A stretch of 64,000 nt of DNA, taken from CAZKNJ01 sp964554185. Its GTDB lineage: Bacteria; 4484-113. The position numbers and the translations under genes are program-made. This document shows positions 39,073-48,579 of the stretch, one piece after another. The notes beneath the pieces were generated by a model. It was not told where the DNA came from, did not search any database, and worked only from the letters and a program-made list of their open reading frames with translations. Within the stretch, counting starts at the first letter, position 1. The number at the start of each line of letters is the position of its first letter. The stretch spans positions 1 through 64,000 of the forward strand of contig CAZKNJ010000007.1 of assembly GCA_964554185.1 (NCBI GenBank). Reading direction: 5' to 3'.

Positions 39073-40857
39073 TTGTTAACTAGGATTGCGGACTGCTTGC
39101 ATTCCCGCAAGGGTATTGCTCTAGTAGTGGTGATGATGGTATTGGCAATCGCCTTGGTGCTTGCCGTAGCGGTGAGCTTCACTATCTTCACGGAGATTGA
39201 GAACACCAAGCGCTCGACCAGCACGACCCAGGCGTTCTTTGCAGCTGAAGGCGGACAGGAGTTGGGGCGGCGGCTGCTGGACGACATCATGGAGACCTTT
39301 TCCGTGCCTACCATCACCAGCACCAGCAATATGAACGAATACGCTTCGATGGCGCTCTCGGGTGGCCGCACCAGCGACAATGACATCGGAGTGCTGCGTG
39401 ACTTCGTGCCCGACTTCGATGAACTGCTTCCCCGCAACGAGGTGGTTTACAGCGCTGAACTGGGCACGGGCCAGGACCAGACAACTTATGATCTTGTCTA
39501 CGAGTTCACGCCCACGGATGTGGATTACCCGGATCCCGCTGACCCTTCAGGCGCATATGTTTTCTACTACGATTACACGGTCACCGCCGTCGGCCGCAAA
39601 CCCAGCTCCAGGCTTTCGGGCGAGCAGGAGACGCGGCTGACCGGCAGTTTCGAAGTTTCCGTGTTCCATCCGTCCTTCTCGTTCTACAACTTCTTCACCG
39701 TTAACATGTCCACGACCAGCGGGCAGCAGATTTACTTCGCCTCAGACGAGATGCTTGCCGGCCCGGTGTACGTCGGCAGCAAACCGGGGTTCGCCGGCAA
39801 CAACGCTGGCGGGGGGCCTGTTTTCACTGACCAGTTCCAGACAACCTGGAACAGCTACGATACTTCACAGCTGATTTACAATCCTGTAGTGACGTGGAAT
39901 GAGGAGTATCCGCCGCTTTGGGGAGTTGATGCGATTCCCACGCCGACCAACGCGCTGAGCCAGGCCCGCATCTCCATGGGCGACTATGCCGGCGCCGGAG
40001 ACCTGAATCCTCTGACCAATCTCGAGCGGCGTGAGAACCTGGGACTCCTTGAGAACACCAACAACATTAATGCGGGAGTGTATTACGCCAAGAGCGACGG
40101 CACGGGCGACTTAGGAAACAACACCAACGAAGCCCTGGGCGGTATCTACGTGTACGGCAACGTCACCCGCATGCGAATGGGGCAATCGGGTACCCACCAG
40201 TATATGGCGATTACCCAGAGTGCTGGCACTACCTCTTTCGACACCAACAACACTACCGGGGTGACCGTCGTGCATAAGCCTGATGGCAGCTCCGCGACGC
40301 TGGACGGGGATTTCAACGGACTGGTATTTGTTGACGGAACGCTCTACGATCTCGGCGGGGATTCAAGTTACTCCTCCAGCCTGGACGAAGAGACGCAATT
40401 GACGGTTGCCGCCAAAGGCACAATCTATCTGGACAACCACATAACATACGAAGTGGACCCGCGCGATGATCCCGACACGAACAACGTGCTCGGCCTGTTC
40501 TCCGGAGAAAACAACGTGTTGGTAGCCAATGACGCGCCCTACAACATGACCGTACACGCAACCATCATGGCGACAGGCAACGGGAAGGGATTCGGCGTGC
40601 AAGACTACGCATCCAAGTCGCCCAGCGGTGACCTGAACGTGCTAGGCGGGATTATTATGAACAGCTACCAGGCGATTGGTACGTTCAACCAGTACGGCCA
40701 GGTAAGTGGCTACCGCAAGAACTTCGTGTACGACGAACGGTTCCTCAACCGCTCCTTTGCTCCTCCCTACTTCCCTGTGGTGCAGCCGTACGTGGGAAGG
40801 CTGCACTCAATCAACCGGACTGACTGGGGGCAGGTTGTGCCCGAGCCTCCGGAGTAG
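39073..40857 (+). CDS. PilX-type pilus assembly protein, long form
   Basis: 594 residues. The N-terminus has a basic stretch, then KGIALVVVMMVLAIALVLAVAVSF and FAAEGGQELGRRLLD, typical of PilX/GspK-like minor components in which the +5 Glu is missing. The long C-terminal part (about 100-594) is Asn/Thr/Tyr-rich, with beta-helix-like repeats and no Cys, far larger than PilX of about 170 residues, suggesting a surface-exposed adhesive or tip domain. TTG start with GAGGA five bases before it. No PilY1 gene is present in the locus, so this may take its place. Confidence 0.75.
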   Translation: MLTRIADCLHSRKGIALVVVMMVLAIALVLAVAVSFTIFTEIENTKRSTSTTQAFFAAEGGQELGRRLLDDIMETFSVPTITSTSNMNEYASMALSGGRTSDNDIGVLRDFVPDFDELLPRNEVVYSAELGTGQDQTTYDLVYEFTPTDVDYPDPADPSGAYVFYYDYTVTAVGRKPSSRLSGEQETRLTGSFEVSVFHPSFSFYNFFTVNMSTTSGQQIYFASDEMLAGPVYVGSKPGFAGNNAGGGPVFTDQFQTTWNSYDTSQLIYNPVVTWNEEYPPLWGVDAIPTPTNALSQARISMGDYAGAGDLNPLTNLERRENLGLLENTNNINAGVYYAKSDGTGDLGNNTNEALGGIYVYGNVTRMRMGQSGTHQYMAITQSAGTTSFDTNNTTGVTVVHKPDGSSATLDGDFNGLVFVDGTLYDLGGDSSYSSSLDEETQLTVAAKGTIYLDNHITYEVDPRDDPDTNNVLGLFSGENNVLVANDAPYNMTVHATIMATGNGKGFGVQDYASKSPSGDLNVLGGIIMNSYQAIGTFNQYGQVSGYRKNFVYDERFLNRSFAPPYFPVVQPYVGRLHSINRTDWGQVVPEPPE

Positions 40858-40940
40858 ACCGACCGCTTGACACCGGTTTCGCTGTGCGATTTTACATCGC
40901 GCTTGATTCCGCATAGAATGATAGAATCAACCGATTGTCA

Positions 40941-40974
40941 CGCGAGGGGGCGTGAGTGATGCTCTTCCCTCGCG
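40941..40974 (+). promoter_or_regulatory. hairpin and short upstream ORF in the pilB leader
   Basis: Arms CGCGAGGG/CCCTCGCG (40941-40948 and 40967-40974). Within it GAGGGGGC precedes GTG 40952, which opens a 10-codon frame (MSDALPSRAR) whose TGA ends at 40984, directly before pilB ATG and in the same frame. Confidence 0.4.
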
Positions 40975-40984
40975 CGCCAGGTGA

Positions 40985-42952
40985 ATGATGGACTACTCGC
41001 GGGAACTTGAGGACATCCACAAAAGGACGCAGGACCTCTCGGATGAGGAGCTGCCGGCCCCTTCGTACGACAACGGCGAACTTGAGGAAGACATACCCGT
41101 CTACCACCTTGACGCGCCGATAGAAGAACAAACCCTGGAGATCACTGATGGTGAGCAAGCAGGTGACGGCAAGAAGGGCGTAGTGAAAGAGCCCAAGCGC
41201 GATGACCGGAAGCCCGATGCCGAGCCGAAAGTCCCCTCCTTGCGAGCTCCCGACGGCGGTCCCTCAAACAGCTTCGGCGCTCTGGCGCTGCGCCGCAAGT
41301 GGATTACCGAGGACCAGCTTGAGGCTGCGTTGGACCAGCAGAAGCGCACCAAGAAGAAGCTGGGCAACATCTTCCACGAGATGGGCCTGCTCGGCGCCGA
41401 GCAGGTGGCGGAGATACTCGCTGAACAGCTTCACATTGAGTTCTTCGACGTCAAGAACTACATCTACGACGCGTCGGTTGCGGACGTCCTGCCCGAACGC
41501 ATAATTGAACGGTATTCGGTGCTGCCGCTTAAGCGGCAGGGCAACAAGCTGCACATCGTCACCGCCGACCCGCTGGACTTCCAGGCGATTGAGAACATCA
41601 GGCTGGCCACCGGGCTGACGGTGGTGCCCCTTCTGGGCATTGAAGAGGACATTAAGAAGGTCATCTTCAAGTACTATGGCTCCCAGGCGGCGAAAAATGC
41701 GCTGGATGTGCTTACGACGGAGGATGATGACGCTTCGCTGTCCGAGCTGGGCGAAGACCTCTCTCTCACCGCCAACGATGCGCCCATTGTCAACCTGGTA
41801 AACACCATACTGGAAAGCGGAATCCGCGAGCACGCTTCCGATATTCATATGGAGCCGACGCCGGTGAATATGCGCATCCGCCAGCGCATTGACGGCGTGC
41901 TGCACCAGACAATGACCGTTCCCAAGAGAGTGCAACCGCTGGTGACGAGCCGCCTCAAGATTATGGGCAAGCTGGATATCGCCGAAAAGCGCGTGCCGCA
42001 GGATGGGAAAATCAAAGTTTTCGTTGACCGACATGAGGTAGATATCCGCCTGTCCAGCGTCCCGACGGTGTTCGGCGAGAAGCTGGTGATGCGTTTGCTG
42101 GATAAGTCGCGCGGCATCGTTCCGCTGGACAAGCTGGGGCTGACGGACGAGGAGCGTGCGGGCGTTGAGAAGATGATTTCCGCGCCCAACGGCATCGTTT
42201 TGTTGACCGGCCCCACCGGAAGCGGCAAGACCACAACGCTCTACTCCATGGTCAACGAGATAAACAAGCCCGAAGTCAACATCACCACCATTGAAGACCC
42301 GGTGGAATACCAGCTTGAGGGCTTGAACCAGGTCAACGTGAACAAGAAGGCGGGGCTGACCTTCGCCAGCGCGCTGCGTTCGTTCCTGCGCCAGGATCCG
42401 GATATCATTATGGTTGGCGAGATACGCGACAAGGAGACAGCCGAGATTGCCGTGCAGGCGGCGCTGACCGGCCACTTGGTCTTCTCCACCATCCACACGA
42501 ACGACGCGCCCAGCACGATCTCCCGCTTGAATCATATGGGGGTTGAGCCATTCCTTGTTTCCGCATCTCTCACGGGCATCATCTCCCAGCGCCTGGTGCG
42601 CACCATCTGCAAGAGCTGCGCCAAGGACATTAAATACGACAAGAACGAGCTCAAGACCATCGAGCAGTATCTGCCGCCCAACACCGAGCTGAACTTCAAA
42701 GTGGGTGAAGGCTGCGCAGCTTGCCACCAGTCCGGTTACAAAGGGCGCACCGCCATTTACGAAGTGCTCTACGCCGCTTCCGACCTGCGCGAGGCCGTAA
42801 TGGCGGGCAAGGACACCGAACAGCTGCGCGAGATCGCCCGCGCCGGCGGAATGAAGCTGCTGGTGGAATGCGGCATGCTCAAGGCGGCGAATGGTATCAC
42901 TACTATTGAGGAGGTGCTCCGAGTCGCCCGTGCGGACGAAGCGGTTCACTAG
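40985..42952 (+). CDS. pilB: type IV pilus assembly ATPase PilB
   Basis: 655 residues. An acidic N-terminal ~95 residues is followed by the MshEN/GspE-N domain (about 95-240), then the ATPase core with Walker A GPTGSGKTT, Asp box, Walker B DIIMVGEIRD and His box TIHTND. Two CxxC pairs (CKSC and CAAC) about 45 residues apart form the zinc site of extension ATPases. It powers pilus extension at the inner membrane with PilC. A second ATG follows directly; AGGTG suits the second one (40988) slightly better. Confidence 0.96.
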   Translation: MMDYSRELEDIHKRTQDLSDEELPAPSYDNGELEEDIPVYHLDAPIEEQTLEITDGEQAGDGKKGVVKEPKRDDRKPDAEPKVPSLRAPDGGPSNSFGALALRRKWITEDQLEAALDQQKRTKKKLGNIFHEMGLLGAEQVAEILAEQLHIEFFDVKNYIYDASVADVLPERIIERYSVLPLKRQGNKLHIVTADPLDFQAIENIRLATGLTVVPLLGIEEDIKKVIFKYYGSQAAKNALDVLTTEDDDASLSELGEDLSLTANDAPIVNLVNTILESGIREHASDIHMEPTPVNMRIRQRIDGVLHQTMTVPKRVQPLVTSRLKIMGKLDIAEKRVPQDGKIKVFVDRHEVDIRLSSVPTVFGEKLVMRLLDKSRGIVPLDKLGLTDEERAGVEKMISAPNGIVLLTGPTGSGKTTTLYSMVNEINKPEVNITTIEDPVEYQLEGLNQVNVNKKAGLTFASALRSFLRQDPDIIMVGEIRDKETAEIAVQAALTGHLVFSTIHTNDAPSTISRLNHMGVEPFLVSASLTGIISQRLVRTICKSCAKDIKYDKNELKTIEQYLPPNTELNFKVGEGCAACHQSGYKGRTAIYEVLYAASDLREAVMAGKDTEQLREIARAGGMKLLVECGMLKAANGITTIEEVLRVARADEAVH

Positions 42953-42975
42953 CCGGCGGCTGGCACACGCACGCT

Positions 42976-44061
42976 ATGCCTGAAGTCTTCCCCAAAACCA
43001 TTAGAGACCTGTTGGAGGAAGCCACCAACAAGGGCGCTTCCGACCTGCACCTGACCACCGGCGTGCCGCCGATGCTTCGCGTCGATGGCGAACTTCACGC
43101 TACGGAAGACCCTGTTCTCGACCCGGAAACTCTGAAGGGCCTGATCTACTCCTCAATGATGGAGCGCCAGATTAAGATTTTTGAGGAAACCCGCGAGCTG
43201 GACTTCGCCATGAGCTGGCCCAAGATCGGCCGCTTCCGCGTGAACGTGTTCCAGCAGCGGGGCTCGGTCGGCGCCGTATTGAGAACCATTCCCCACGACA
43301 TCATGACATTGGAGCAAATCGGGGTGAACCCGGTGATGAAGGACGTTGCGCTCAAGCCGCGCGGCCTGGTCCTGATTACCGGCCCCACCGGCAGTGGGAA
43401 GTCAACTACGCTCGCTGCCTTTATCAATTACATCAACCAGACCAGGCGCTGCCACATCATCACGATTGAGGATCCCATTGAGTACCTGTTCAAGCACGAC
43501 AAGGCTATCGTGAACCAGCGCGAGGTGGGCGAAGACACTTTGGGCTTCGAGCCGGCGCTCAAGCACGTCCTGCGCCAGGACCCCGATGTGATTATGGTCG
43601 GCGAGCTGCGCGACCTGGAGACCATCAGGATCGCCATGACGGCCGCCGAGACCGGGCACCTTGTTCTCACCACTCTGCATACCAACGATGCAACCCAGGC
43701 GATTGACCGCATTATTGACGTGTTCCCGCCCAACGCCCAGGAGCAGATACGAATCCAGCTCGGCGCCACCATTGAGGCGGTCATGTCACAGACCCTCTGC
43801 CGCAAGGCCGGCGGCGGGCGCGTCCTGGCGTATGAGCTGATGCTGGGCACGGGCGCGGTGAAATCACTCGTCCGGGAAGGCAAAACCCATCAGCTAAGCT
43901 CGGTCATCCAAACATCCCAGAAGATCGGAATGCAGACGCTGGATATGCACTTGCAGAAGCTCGTGGACAAAGGCGTCATCGCCTTTGACGAGGCGTTCAG
44001 CAAGTCTATACATCCAGACTCATTTAAGAAGGGTGAGATACACATGGGGGTGATGGGCTAG
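42976..44061 (+). CDS. pilT: twitching motility retraction ATPase PilT
   Basis: 361 residues. PAS-like N domain (about 1-110), then Walker A GPTGSGKST at 136-144, Asp box TIEDPIEY, Walker B DVIMVGELRD at 204-213 and His box TTLHTND at 232-238. The C-terminal AIRNLIRE motif of PilT is present in a changed form (AVKSLVREGK). It depolymerises pili for twitching and DNA uptake. 23 bp after pilB; in the same operon. Confidence 0.96.
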   Translation: MPEVFPKTIRDLLEEATNKGASDLHLTTGVPPMLRVDGELHATEDPVLDPETLKGLIYSSMMERQIKIFEETRELDFAMSWPKIGRFRVNVFQQRGSVGAVLRTIPHDIMTLEQIGVNPVMKDVALKPRGLVLITGPTGSGKSTTLAAFINYINQTRRCHIITIEDPIEYLFKHDKAIVNQREVGEDTLGFEPALKHVLRQDPDVIMVGELRDLETIRIAMTAAETGHLVLTTLHTNDATQAIDRIIDVFPPNAQEQIRIQLGATIEAVMSQTLCRKAGGGRVLAYELMLGTGAVKSLVREGKTHQLSSVIQTSQKIGMQTLDMHLQKLVDKGVIAFDEAFSKSIHPDSFKKGEIHMGVMG

Positions 44062-44063
44062 CC

Positions 44064-45296
44064 ATGGCTTACTTCACATACACGGCGCGGGACCGCTCGG
44101 GCAAAGCCTCCCGCGGCGGAATCGAAGCCGCCGACCGTCAGTCGGCGATGAGCAAGCTGCGGGACTCCGGTCTGATTGTGGCGAGCATCGCGGAGGGCAA
44201 GAAGCCGCTTTCCTTCGGTAAGGGCTTCACCAGCAGCGGTGTTTTTGCCAAACAGGTCAAGCTCAAGGACCTCGCGGTGTTCAGCAAGCAGTTCTCCGCC
44301 ATGATCGACTCCGGGATTGACGTGCTGCGCTGCTTGAAGATACTCGGCCGGCAGACCGAGAACTCCGCGCTCCGCGAGATAATCAACAAGGTGCAGGAGG
44401 ACGTCTCCGAAGGCCAGAATTTGGCCCAGGCAATGTCGAAGCATCCGCAGGCTTTCCCGCAGCTGTATATCTCACTGATCCGGGCGAGCGAGGAGTCGGG
44501 CGCGCTGGACACCGTCCTGAAGCGCCTCGCCGAGTCCCTGGAGTCGGAGTTGAACCTACGCAACCAGGTGTCCGCCGGCCTGAAATACCCCCAGGCAATC
44601 GCAGTTGCCGCGCTGCTCATTCTCACGATGATGATGATATTCGTCATTCCGGCGTTTGAGAATATGTTCACTAGCCTCGGGGGCAAGCTACCGGGAATGA
44701 CCCGTGCGCTGATGGCCATCGCGAGGTTCATGAAGCAGTACTGGTGGCTCATCGTCGGCGCTTACTTCGCCTTCCCCATTACGATGAAGGCTGTTGAAAA
44801 CACCAAAGGTGGACGGCTAGCGATGGACCGGTTGAGGCTACGGATGCCGGTGTTCGGCCTGCTGACGCAGAAGGTTATCGTGGCGCGGTTCACCCGTAAC
44901 CTGGCCACCATGCTGGCGAACGGTATTCCCATTCTGCGCGCGCTGGACATCGTGGACGAGGCGGCCGGAAACGTGGTTTACGAGAGCGCTATCCAACGCA
45001 TCAAGGAATCGGTCAAGGAGGGCGAGAGTATCGCCGGCCCGATGGAGGCCAGCAAGCTCTTCCCGCCTATGGTGCCCGCCATGATTGCCGTGGGTGAGGA
45101 GACGGGCGACCTGGACGGGATGCTCAGCAAGGTGGCGGACTTCTACGACAGCGAGATTGATGCTTTTGTGAAAGTGCTGACCAGCCTGCTGGAGCCCATT
45201 ATGATCTCGGTGATGGGCGCCATCGTCGGCTTCATCGTCATATCGCTGTTCCTGCCGCTCTTCAGCCTCATCAAGCTGGTGCAGGAGATGAAGTAG
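44064..45296 (+). CDS. pilC: type IV pilus inner-membrane platform protein PilC
   Basis: 410 residues with two GspF-type domains: the first at about 75-190 (FSKQFSAMIDSGIDVLRCLKIL, then ESGALDTVLKRLAESLE), the second at about 275-400 (FTRNLATMLANGIPILRALDIV, then EETGDLDGMLSKVADFYDSEID). Three membrane helices are placed as in PilC/GspF. It links PilB/PilT to the growing pilus. The ATG lies two bases after the pilT stop. Confidence 0.96.
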   Translation: MAYFTYTARDRSGKASRGGIEAADRQSAMSKLRDSGLIVASIAEGKKPLSFGKGFTSSGVFAKQVKLKDLAVFSKQFSAMIDSGIDVLRCLKILGRQTENSALREIINKVQEDVSEGQNLAQAMSKHPQAFPQLYISLIRASEESGALDTVLKRLAESLESELNLRNQVSAGLKYPQAIAVAALLILTMMMIFVIPAFENMFTSLGGKLPGMTRALMAIARFMKQYWWLIVGAYFAFPITMKAVENTKGGRLAMDRLRLRMPVFGLLTQKVIVARFTRNLATMLANGIPILRALDIVDEAAGNVVYESAIQRIKESVKEGESIAGPMEASKLFPPMVPAMIAVGEETGDLDGMLSKVADFYDSEIDAFVKVLTSLLEPIMISVMGAIVGFIVISLFLPLFSLIKLVQEMK

Positions 45297-45366
45297 TGGC
45301 GCCCGCGCTTAACACTCTGGGCGCTTGCACTTCGCGCGGGAATATGCACGAACGTGGGATTTGCGG

Positions 45367-45372
45367 TATAAT
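45367..45372 (+). promoter_or_regulatory. -10 box of pilA
   Basis: TATAAT giving a leader of about 80 nt before pilA, which contains a small CTCT..AGAG hairpin and a strong GAGGGGGTG ribosome binding site. No sigma-54 -24/-12 element is seen. Confidence 0.5.
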
Positions 45373-45458
45373 ATGCCTTGGCTTGCAAAACAACAAGGAA
45401 TCTGGTAACATCTCGTTATCGCTAATATTCACTCTATGCACAGAGGGGGTGAAAACTA

Positions 45459-45854
45459 ATGAAAGGACGTAAAGGTTTCACGCTCATTGAGCTGCTGATT
45501 GTTGTCGCGATCATCGGCATCATTGCCACGATCGCTGTTCCCATGTTGCTGTCCACCCGCGGTGCCGCCATTCAGTCAAAGGCCAGGGGTCAGCTTTCGA
45601 CGCTTCGTTCGGCGGAGGCTGCCTATGCGGCTGGAGCGGGCAACGGCCTATACGGGGACTTCGCAGCCCTGGTTGGCTCGACTCCGCCGTACCTCTCGGA
45701 TGAGCCCTGGACAAGTGGTTCGACTCCCGAGGGTATCGATCTGGCCTGCGTCGTGGGGGCTACCGGTGACTGGTACTCGTACTCAGCTACTGCCACGTGT
45801 CCGGACGGGACAGTGTTCACTGTTACTGAAGAAGGCACCATCACCCAGTCGTAA
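45459..45854 (+). CDS. pilA: major type IV pilin PilA, GspG-like
   Basis: 131 residues. Leader MKGRKG, cleavage before FTLIELLIVVAIIGIIATIAVP, +5 Glu. The helix continues to about residue 55 (KARGQLSTLRSAEAAYAA). The globular part is short (~75 residues) with one Cys pair (LACVVG and ATCPDG) that likely closes a D-loop. Size and SEAAYA-type motif resemble GspG and pilins of delta-proteobacterial type. It has its own promoter and a terminator behind it, as expected for the most abundant subunit. Confidence 0.88.
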   Translation: MKGRKGFTLIELLIVVAIIGIIATIAVPMLLSTRGAAIQSKARGQLSTLRSAEAAYAAGAGNGLYGDFAALVGSTPPYLSDEPWTSGSTPEGIDLACVVGATGDWYSYSATATCPDGTVFTVTEEGTITQS

Positions 45855-45895
45855 CTGGGCTTTAGGCTTTTAGCCGCAAATTTGAAATCGGCTTA

Positions 45896-45946
45896 ACGGG
45901 CTGACAGGAGGAAGGGATCTGCCCCGACCTCCGGTCGGCCCGTTTT
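45896..45946 (+). terminator. terminator/attenuator after pilA
   Basis: Outer stem AACGGGC (45896-45902) with GCCCGTT (45938-45944), enclosing the hairpin CCGACC-TCC-GGTCGG (45924-45938), followed by TTT. It would lower transcription into pilM relative to pilA. Confidence 0.65.
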
Positions 45947-45971
45947 GCACTAATAAAAGAGGAATCAAGAG

Positions 45972-47024
45972 GTGACTGTCAAAGCAAACAAGGTACTGGG
46001 CCTGGACTTTCTGCCCGGGCAGATAAGGGTCGTCGCGCTGTCAGGCACGCAGCGCCGGTTTAGCGTCGTTCAGATGTCGGCAATCCACTTGCCGACGCCG
46101 GACGACGACCCGACGCACTTTGAGCCGCAGGAAGTGGCGATCTCCTTGAGGGATTTCATCCAGTCCACCGGTTTGAAGCACTATCAAGCAGCCATCGGTT
46201 TCCAGGAGCGCAAGAGCATTCTGCGCCTGCTGACGATGCCGGTGATGCCTGACGACGAGCTCGCGACGACCATCCGGTTCGAGTTCGATCAAGTACTGGA
46301 TGAGAGTATCGAGGAGTACATACTCGACTTCACCGTCCTGGGCGAAGTTGAGGTGGACGGTGCCACCAAGAACAGCATCCTCGTTGCGATAGTGCCCAAG
46401 ATTTCGCTGTTCCCCTTTATTGAGGCGGTGGAAGCGGCCCGATTGCCGCTGGTGCGGATTGACCTGCCGGTGATAGCCAACCTGTCGGCGCTGCACCACA
46501 CAGATGACAAGCTGTTGGCCCGCAACACCGTTATCGTCCATTTGGAACAGGTCGGAGGGGACGTCATCATCTTCGACAAGGGGAACCTCGCGTTCATCCG
46601 CCGCATCTCGCTCGGTCTGTCCGAGTTGAAGTACACCTTTAAAGGCGTGCTGGAAACCCGGGAGGAGATCGAGACCATCGGCGGCTACAAGCAAGACGAA
46701 TACCGGCTGCCCTCAGAGCACTTTGCGCTGGGCAAGCCCCTGGTCGACCAGATACTATCGGAGGTGGAGCGCACGCTGTCCTTCTATAAGAGCCAGAAGC
46801 AGATGCTGGACTACAACTACGAGGATCTGGTTCTGTGCGGGACGGGCGTATGGCCCCGCAATCTGTCGGAAGTAATGGAAAACACAGCGCAGTTCCGCGT
46901 ATCACTCGCCGACCCGCTCAGCCGGCTGCGCGAAGCATTCACTTTCACCCCGGAGGCAGAGGAATCCATGACAATGCCCCAGTTCAGTGCGGCTTTGGGG
47001 CTTGCCCTGGAATCCCTGGCGTAG
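45972..47024 (+). CDS. pilM: type IV pilus assembly protein PilM
   Basis: 350 residues, actin/FtsA-like fold with GLDFLPGQIRVVAL as phosphate-1 and a later nucleotide-binding loop around LVLCGTGVWPRNLSE. It forms a cytoplasmic ring and binds the N-terminus of PilN. GTG start preceded by AAGAG. Followed by pilN after 3 bp. The first of the conserved pilMNOPQ set. Confidence 0.92.
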   Translation: MTVKANKVLGLDFLPGQIRVVALSGTQRRFSVVQMSAIHLPTPDDDPTHFEPQEVAISLRDFIQSTGLKHYQAAIGFQERKSILRLLTMPVMPDDELATTIRFEFDQVLDESIEEYILDFTVLGEVEVDGATKNSILVAIVPKISLFPFIEAVEAARLPLVRIDLPVIANLSALHHTDDKLLARNTVIVHLEQVGGDVIIFDKGNLAFIRRISLGLSELKYTFKGVLETREEIETIGGYKQDEYRLPSEHFALGKPLVDQILSEVERTLSFYKSQKQMLDYNYEDLVLCGTGVWPRNLSEVMENTAQFRVSLADPLSRLREAFTFTPEAEESMTMPQFSAALGLALESLA

Positions 47025-47027
47025 GAC

Positions 47028-47777
47028 ATGGAAAGACGCTTAGACATAAACCTGCTTCCGCCTGAATTCAGGCCACAGCCCGCGGTCCGGTGGCATCCAA
47101 TCTACCTGGCTATACTCTACTCACTGGCAGTTGTCCTGCTGCTCTGGGTGGGCTTTTCGAGCCTGAATCGGGTAAAAGCGATTGAAGGTCGCATCTCCAA
47201 GGCCGAGCAGGAGATCAACAATCTTAAGGTCTTTGCCGACGCCTTTGATACGGCCGAGCAGTCGGTGCGTACCTTTGATAATCTCAAGCGGCTGTTCGTT
47301 TACCTTGACCAGCACTATGTGGACTGGCCGCTCTTTTTCCACCATCTGGAGCCCAATCTTCCCGGTGGCGTTTGGATTTCATCGGTAGAGTGCAACACGG
47401 TGACCTCCCCGCCCGAGAAGAAGAAGGTGCGGCGCCCCGCCGCCGAGGAGAAAGGCAAAGAAACCAAGGAAGGCCAGGAGGCGGCTCCTGAACCTAAGGC
47501 GAAGGAGGGCTTCACCTCCGAAGACGTGCCCTTGCATACCGGCGAGATTACGATTGAGGGCGCGATAAGCGGTTACGACCTGACGCCGCTGTCAATCCTA
47601 CTGAAGAACCTTCAGGACGACCCGTATTTCGTCGAGCCCTATGTGCACATGAGCGAACTCCTGGAGGATGAAGAAGAAGGAGTTACGCGCACCTTTGAGA
47701 TTGTCGTGCAGGTGAAACTGCAGAAGCCCGCGGCCGAAGACGAAGAGGGCGCAAAGAAAGGAGGTGAGGCGGCGTGA
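47028..47777 (+). CDS. pilN: type IV pilus assembly protein PilN
   Basis: 249 residues. The cytoplasmic INLLPPEFRP motif (7-16), which docks onto PilM, precedes one membrane helix at about 24-45, a coiled coil at 50-95 and a ferredoxin-like periplasmic domain. A charged Lys/Glu/Pro insertion at about 125-165 interrupts the domain and makes the protein longer than usual (~190). Forms the alignment complex with PilO. The end overlaps pilO by four bases. Confidence 0.92.
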   Translation: MERRLDINLLPPEFRPQPAVRWHPIYLAILYSLAVVLLLWVGFSSLNRVKAIEGRISKAEQEINNLKVFADAFDTAEQSVRTFDNLKRLFVYLDQHYVDWPLFFHHLEPNLPGGVWISSVECNTVTSPPEKKKVRRPAAEEKGKETKEGQEAAPEPKAKEGFTSEDVPLHTGEITIEGAISGYDLTPLSILLKNLQDDPYFVEPYVHMSELLEDEEEGVTRTFEIVVQVKLQKPAAEDEEGAKKGGEAA

Positions 47778-48565
47778 CGGAACGCAGGCGAATGACTAGG
47801 CTGGTGTGGATTCATACGACGGTTGTCGTGCTTGTGGTGATTATCGTCGGCGGCCTGATTTTCTACGCCTCGTCAAAGAAGCTGGAGACACTCAAGTCGC
47901 AGATGGCATCGCTCAAGGAGCAGCAGGCCACAATGGAGGCCAAGCGCGATGAGCTGCCTAACATAGAGAAGCGGCTGCCCGAGCTGCTGGCTCAAAGCCG
48001 CCGCATCACGCTGCTGATGCCCGGCAATCCGGCGCAGAAGGAGCTGGTGGCGTTCCTGCAGGACAACGCCAAGAAGGCGAACGGCGACGTCGTTCTGATC
48101 AAGATGGAGCCGCCCAGAGACCTGGAAGTGGCGGCCAAATCAGAGAAAGTGCGCACCGCCGAGGAAAAGAAACTCGACAACGCCACGCTGGAAAAGACGA
48201 AGGTCATTGCAACGACCTGCGTCATCCGGGGTGGATTTGAGAACATCCTCGCGTTTACGGAAAACCTCAAGCGGTCCAACCGTTACTTCCGTATTGACCA
48301 TATTAAGGCCCCGGCGCAAACTGGCGGAACCGACTTTGACCCGCGGACGAGCCTGACCTATGAGCTTAGCGGGGAGATGTACTATACGACCGCCAAAGCC
48401 ACCATCGCCGACCAGTTCAGCGAGCTGCGCGACCTGCTGGAGCACGCTCTTGGCACTGCGGCGGTGGAAACGCCCGTACCGGAAGAGGAAACACTCATAG
48501 AGGTGGAAGCGGGTGGCAGCGGCGGAGCCGCCCGGACCGAGGGCGAGGAGGTGCCAACCGGCTAA
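47774..48565 (+). CDS. pilO: type IV pilus assembly protein PilO
   Basis: 263 residues. Short cytoplasmic tail, one helix at about 10-31, coiled coil at 32-75, then a ferredoxin-like periplasmic domain (FENILAFTENLKRSNRYFRIDHI). The last ~45 residues are acidic and low-complexity. It dimerises with PilN and contacts PilP. GTG start overlapping pilN (GTGA), with an almost ideal AAGGAGGTGA 9 nt upstream. Confidence 0.92.
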   Translation: MTERRRMTRLVWIHTTVVVLVVIIVGGLIFYASSKKLETLKSQMASLKEQQATMEAKRDELPNIEKRLPELLAQSRRITLLMPGNPAQKELVAFLQDNAKKANGDVVLIKMEPPRDLEVAAKSEKVRTAEEKKLDNATLEKTKVIATTCVIRGGFENILAFTENLKRSNRYFRIDHIKAPAQTGGTDFDPRTSLTYELSGEMYYTTAKATIADQFSELRDLLEHALGTAAVETPVPEEETLIEVEAGGSGGAARTEGEEVPTG

Positions 48566-48579
48566 TCCCGGAGGGGACC

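Noticed and set aside
45340..45385. Sigma-54 promoter for pilA
   Set aside because: No GG-N10-GC with the TGGCAC/TTGC surroundings; a TATAAT box explains the start better.
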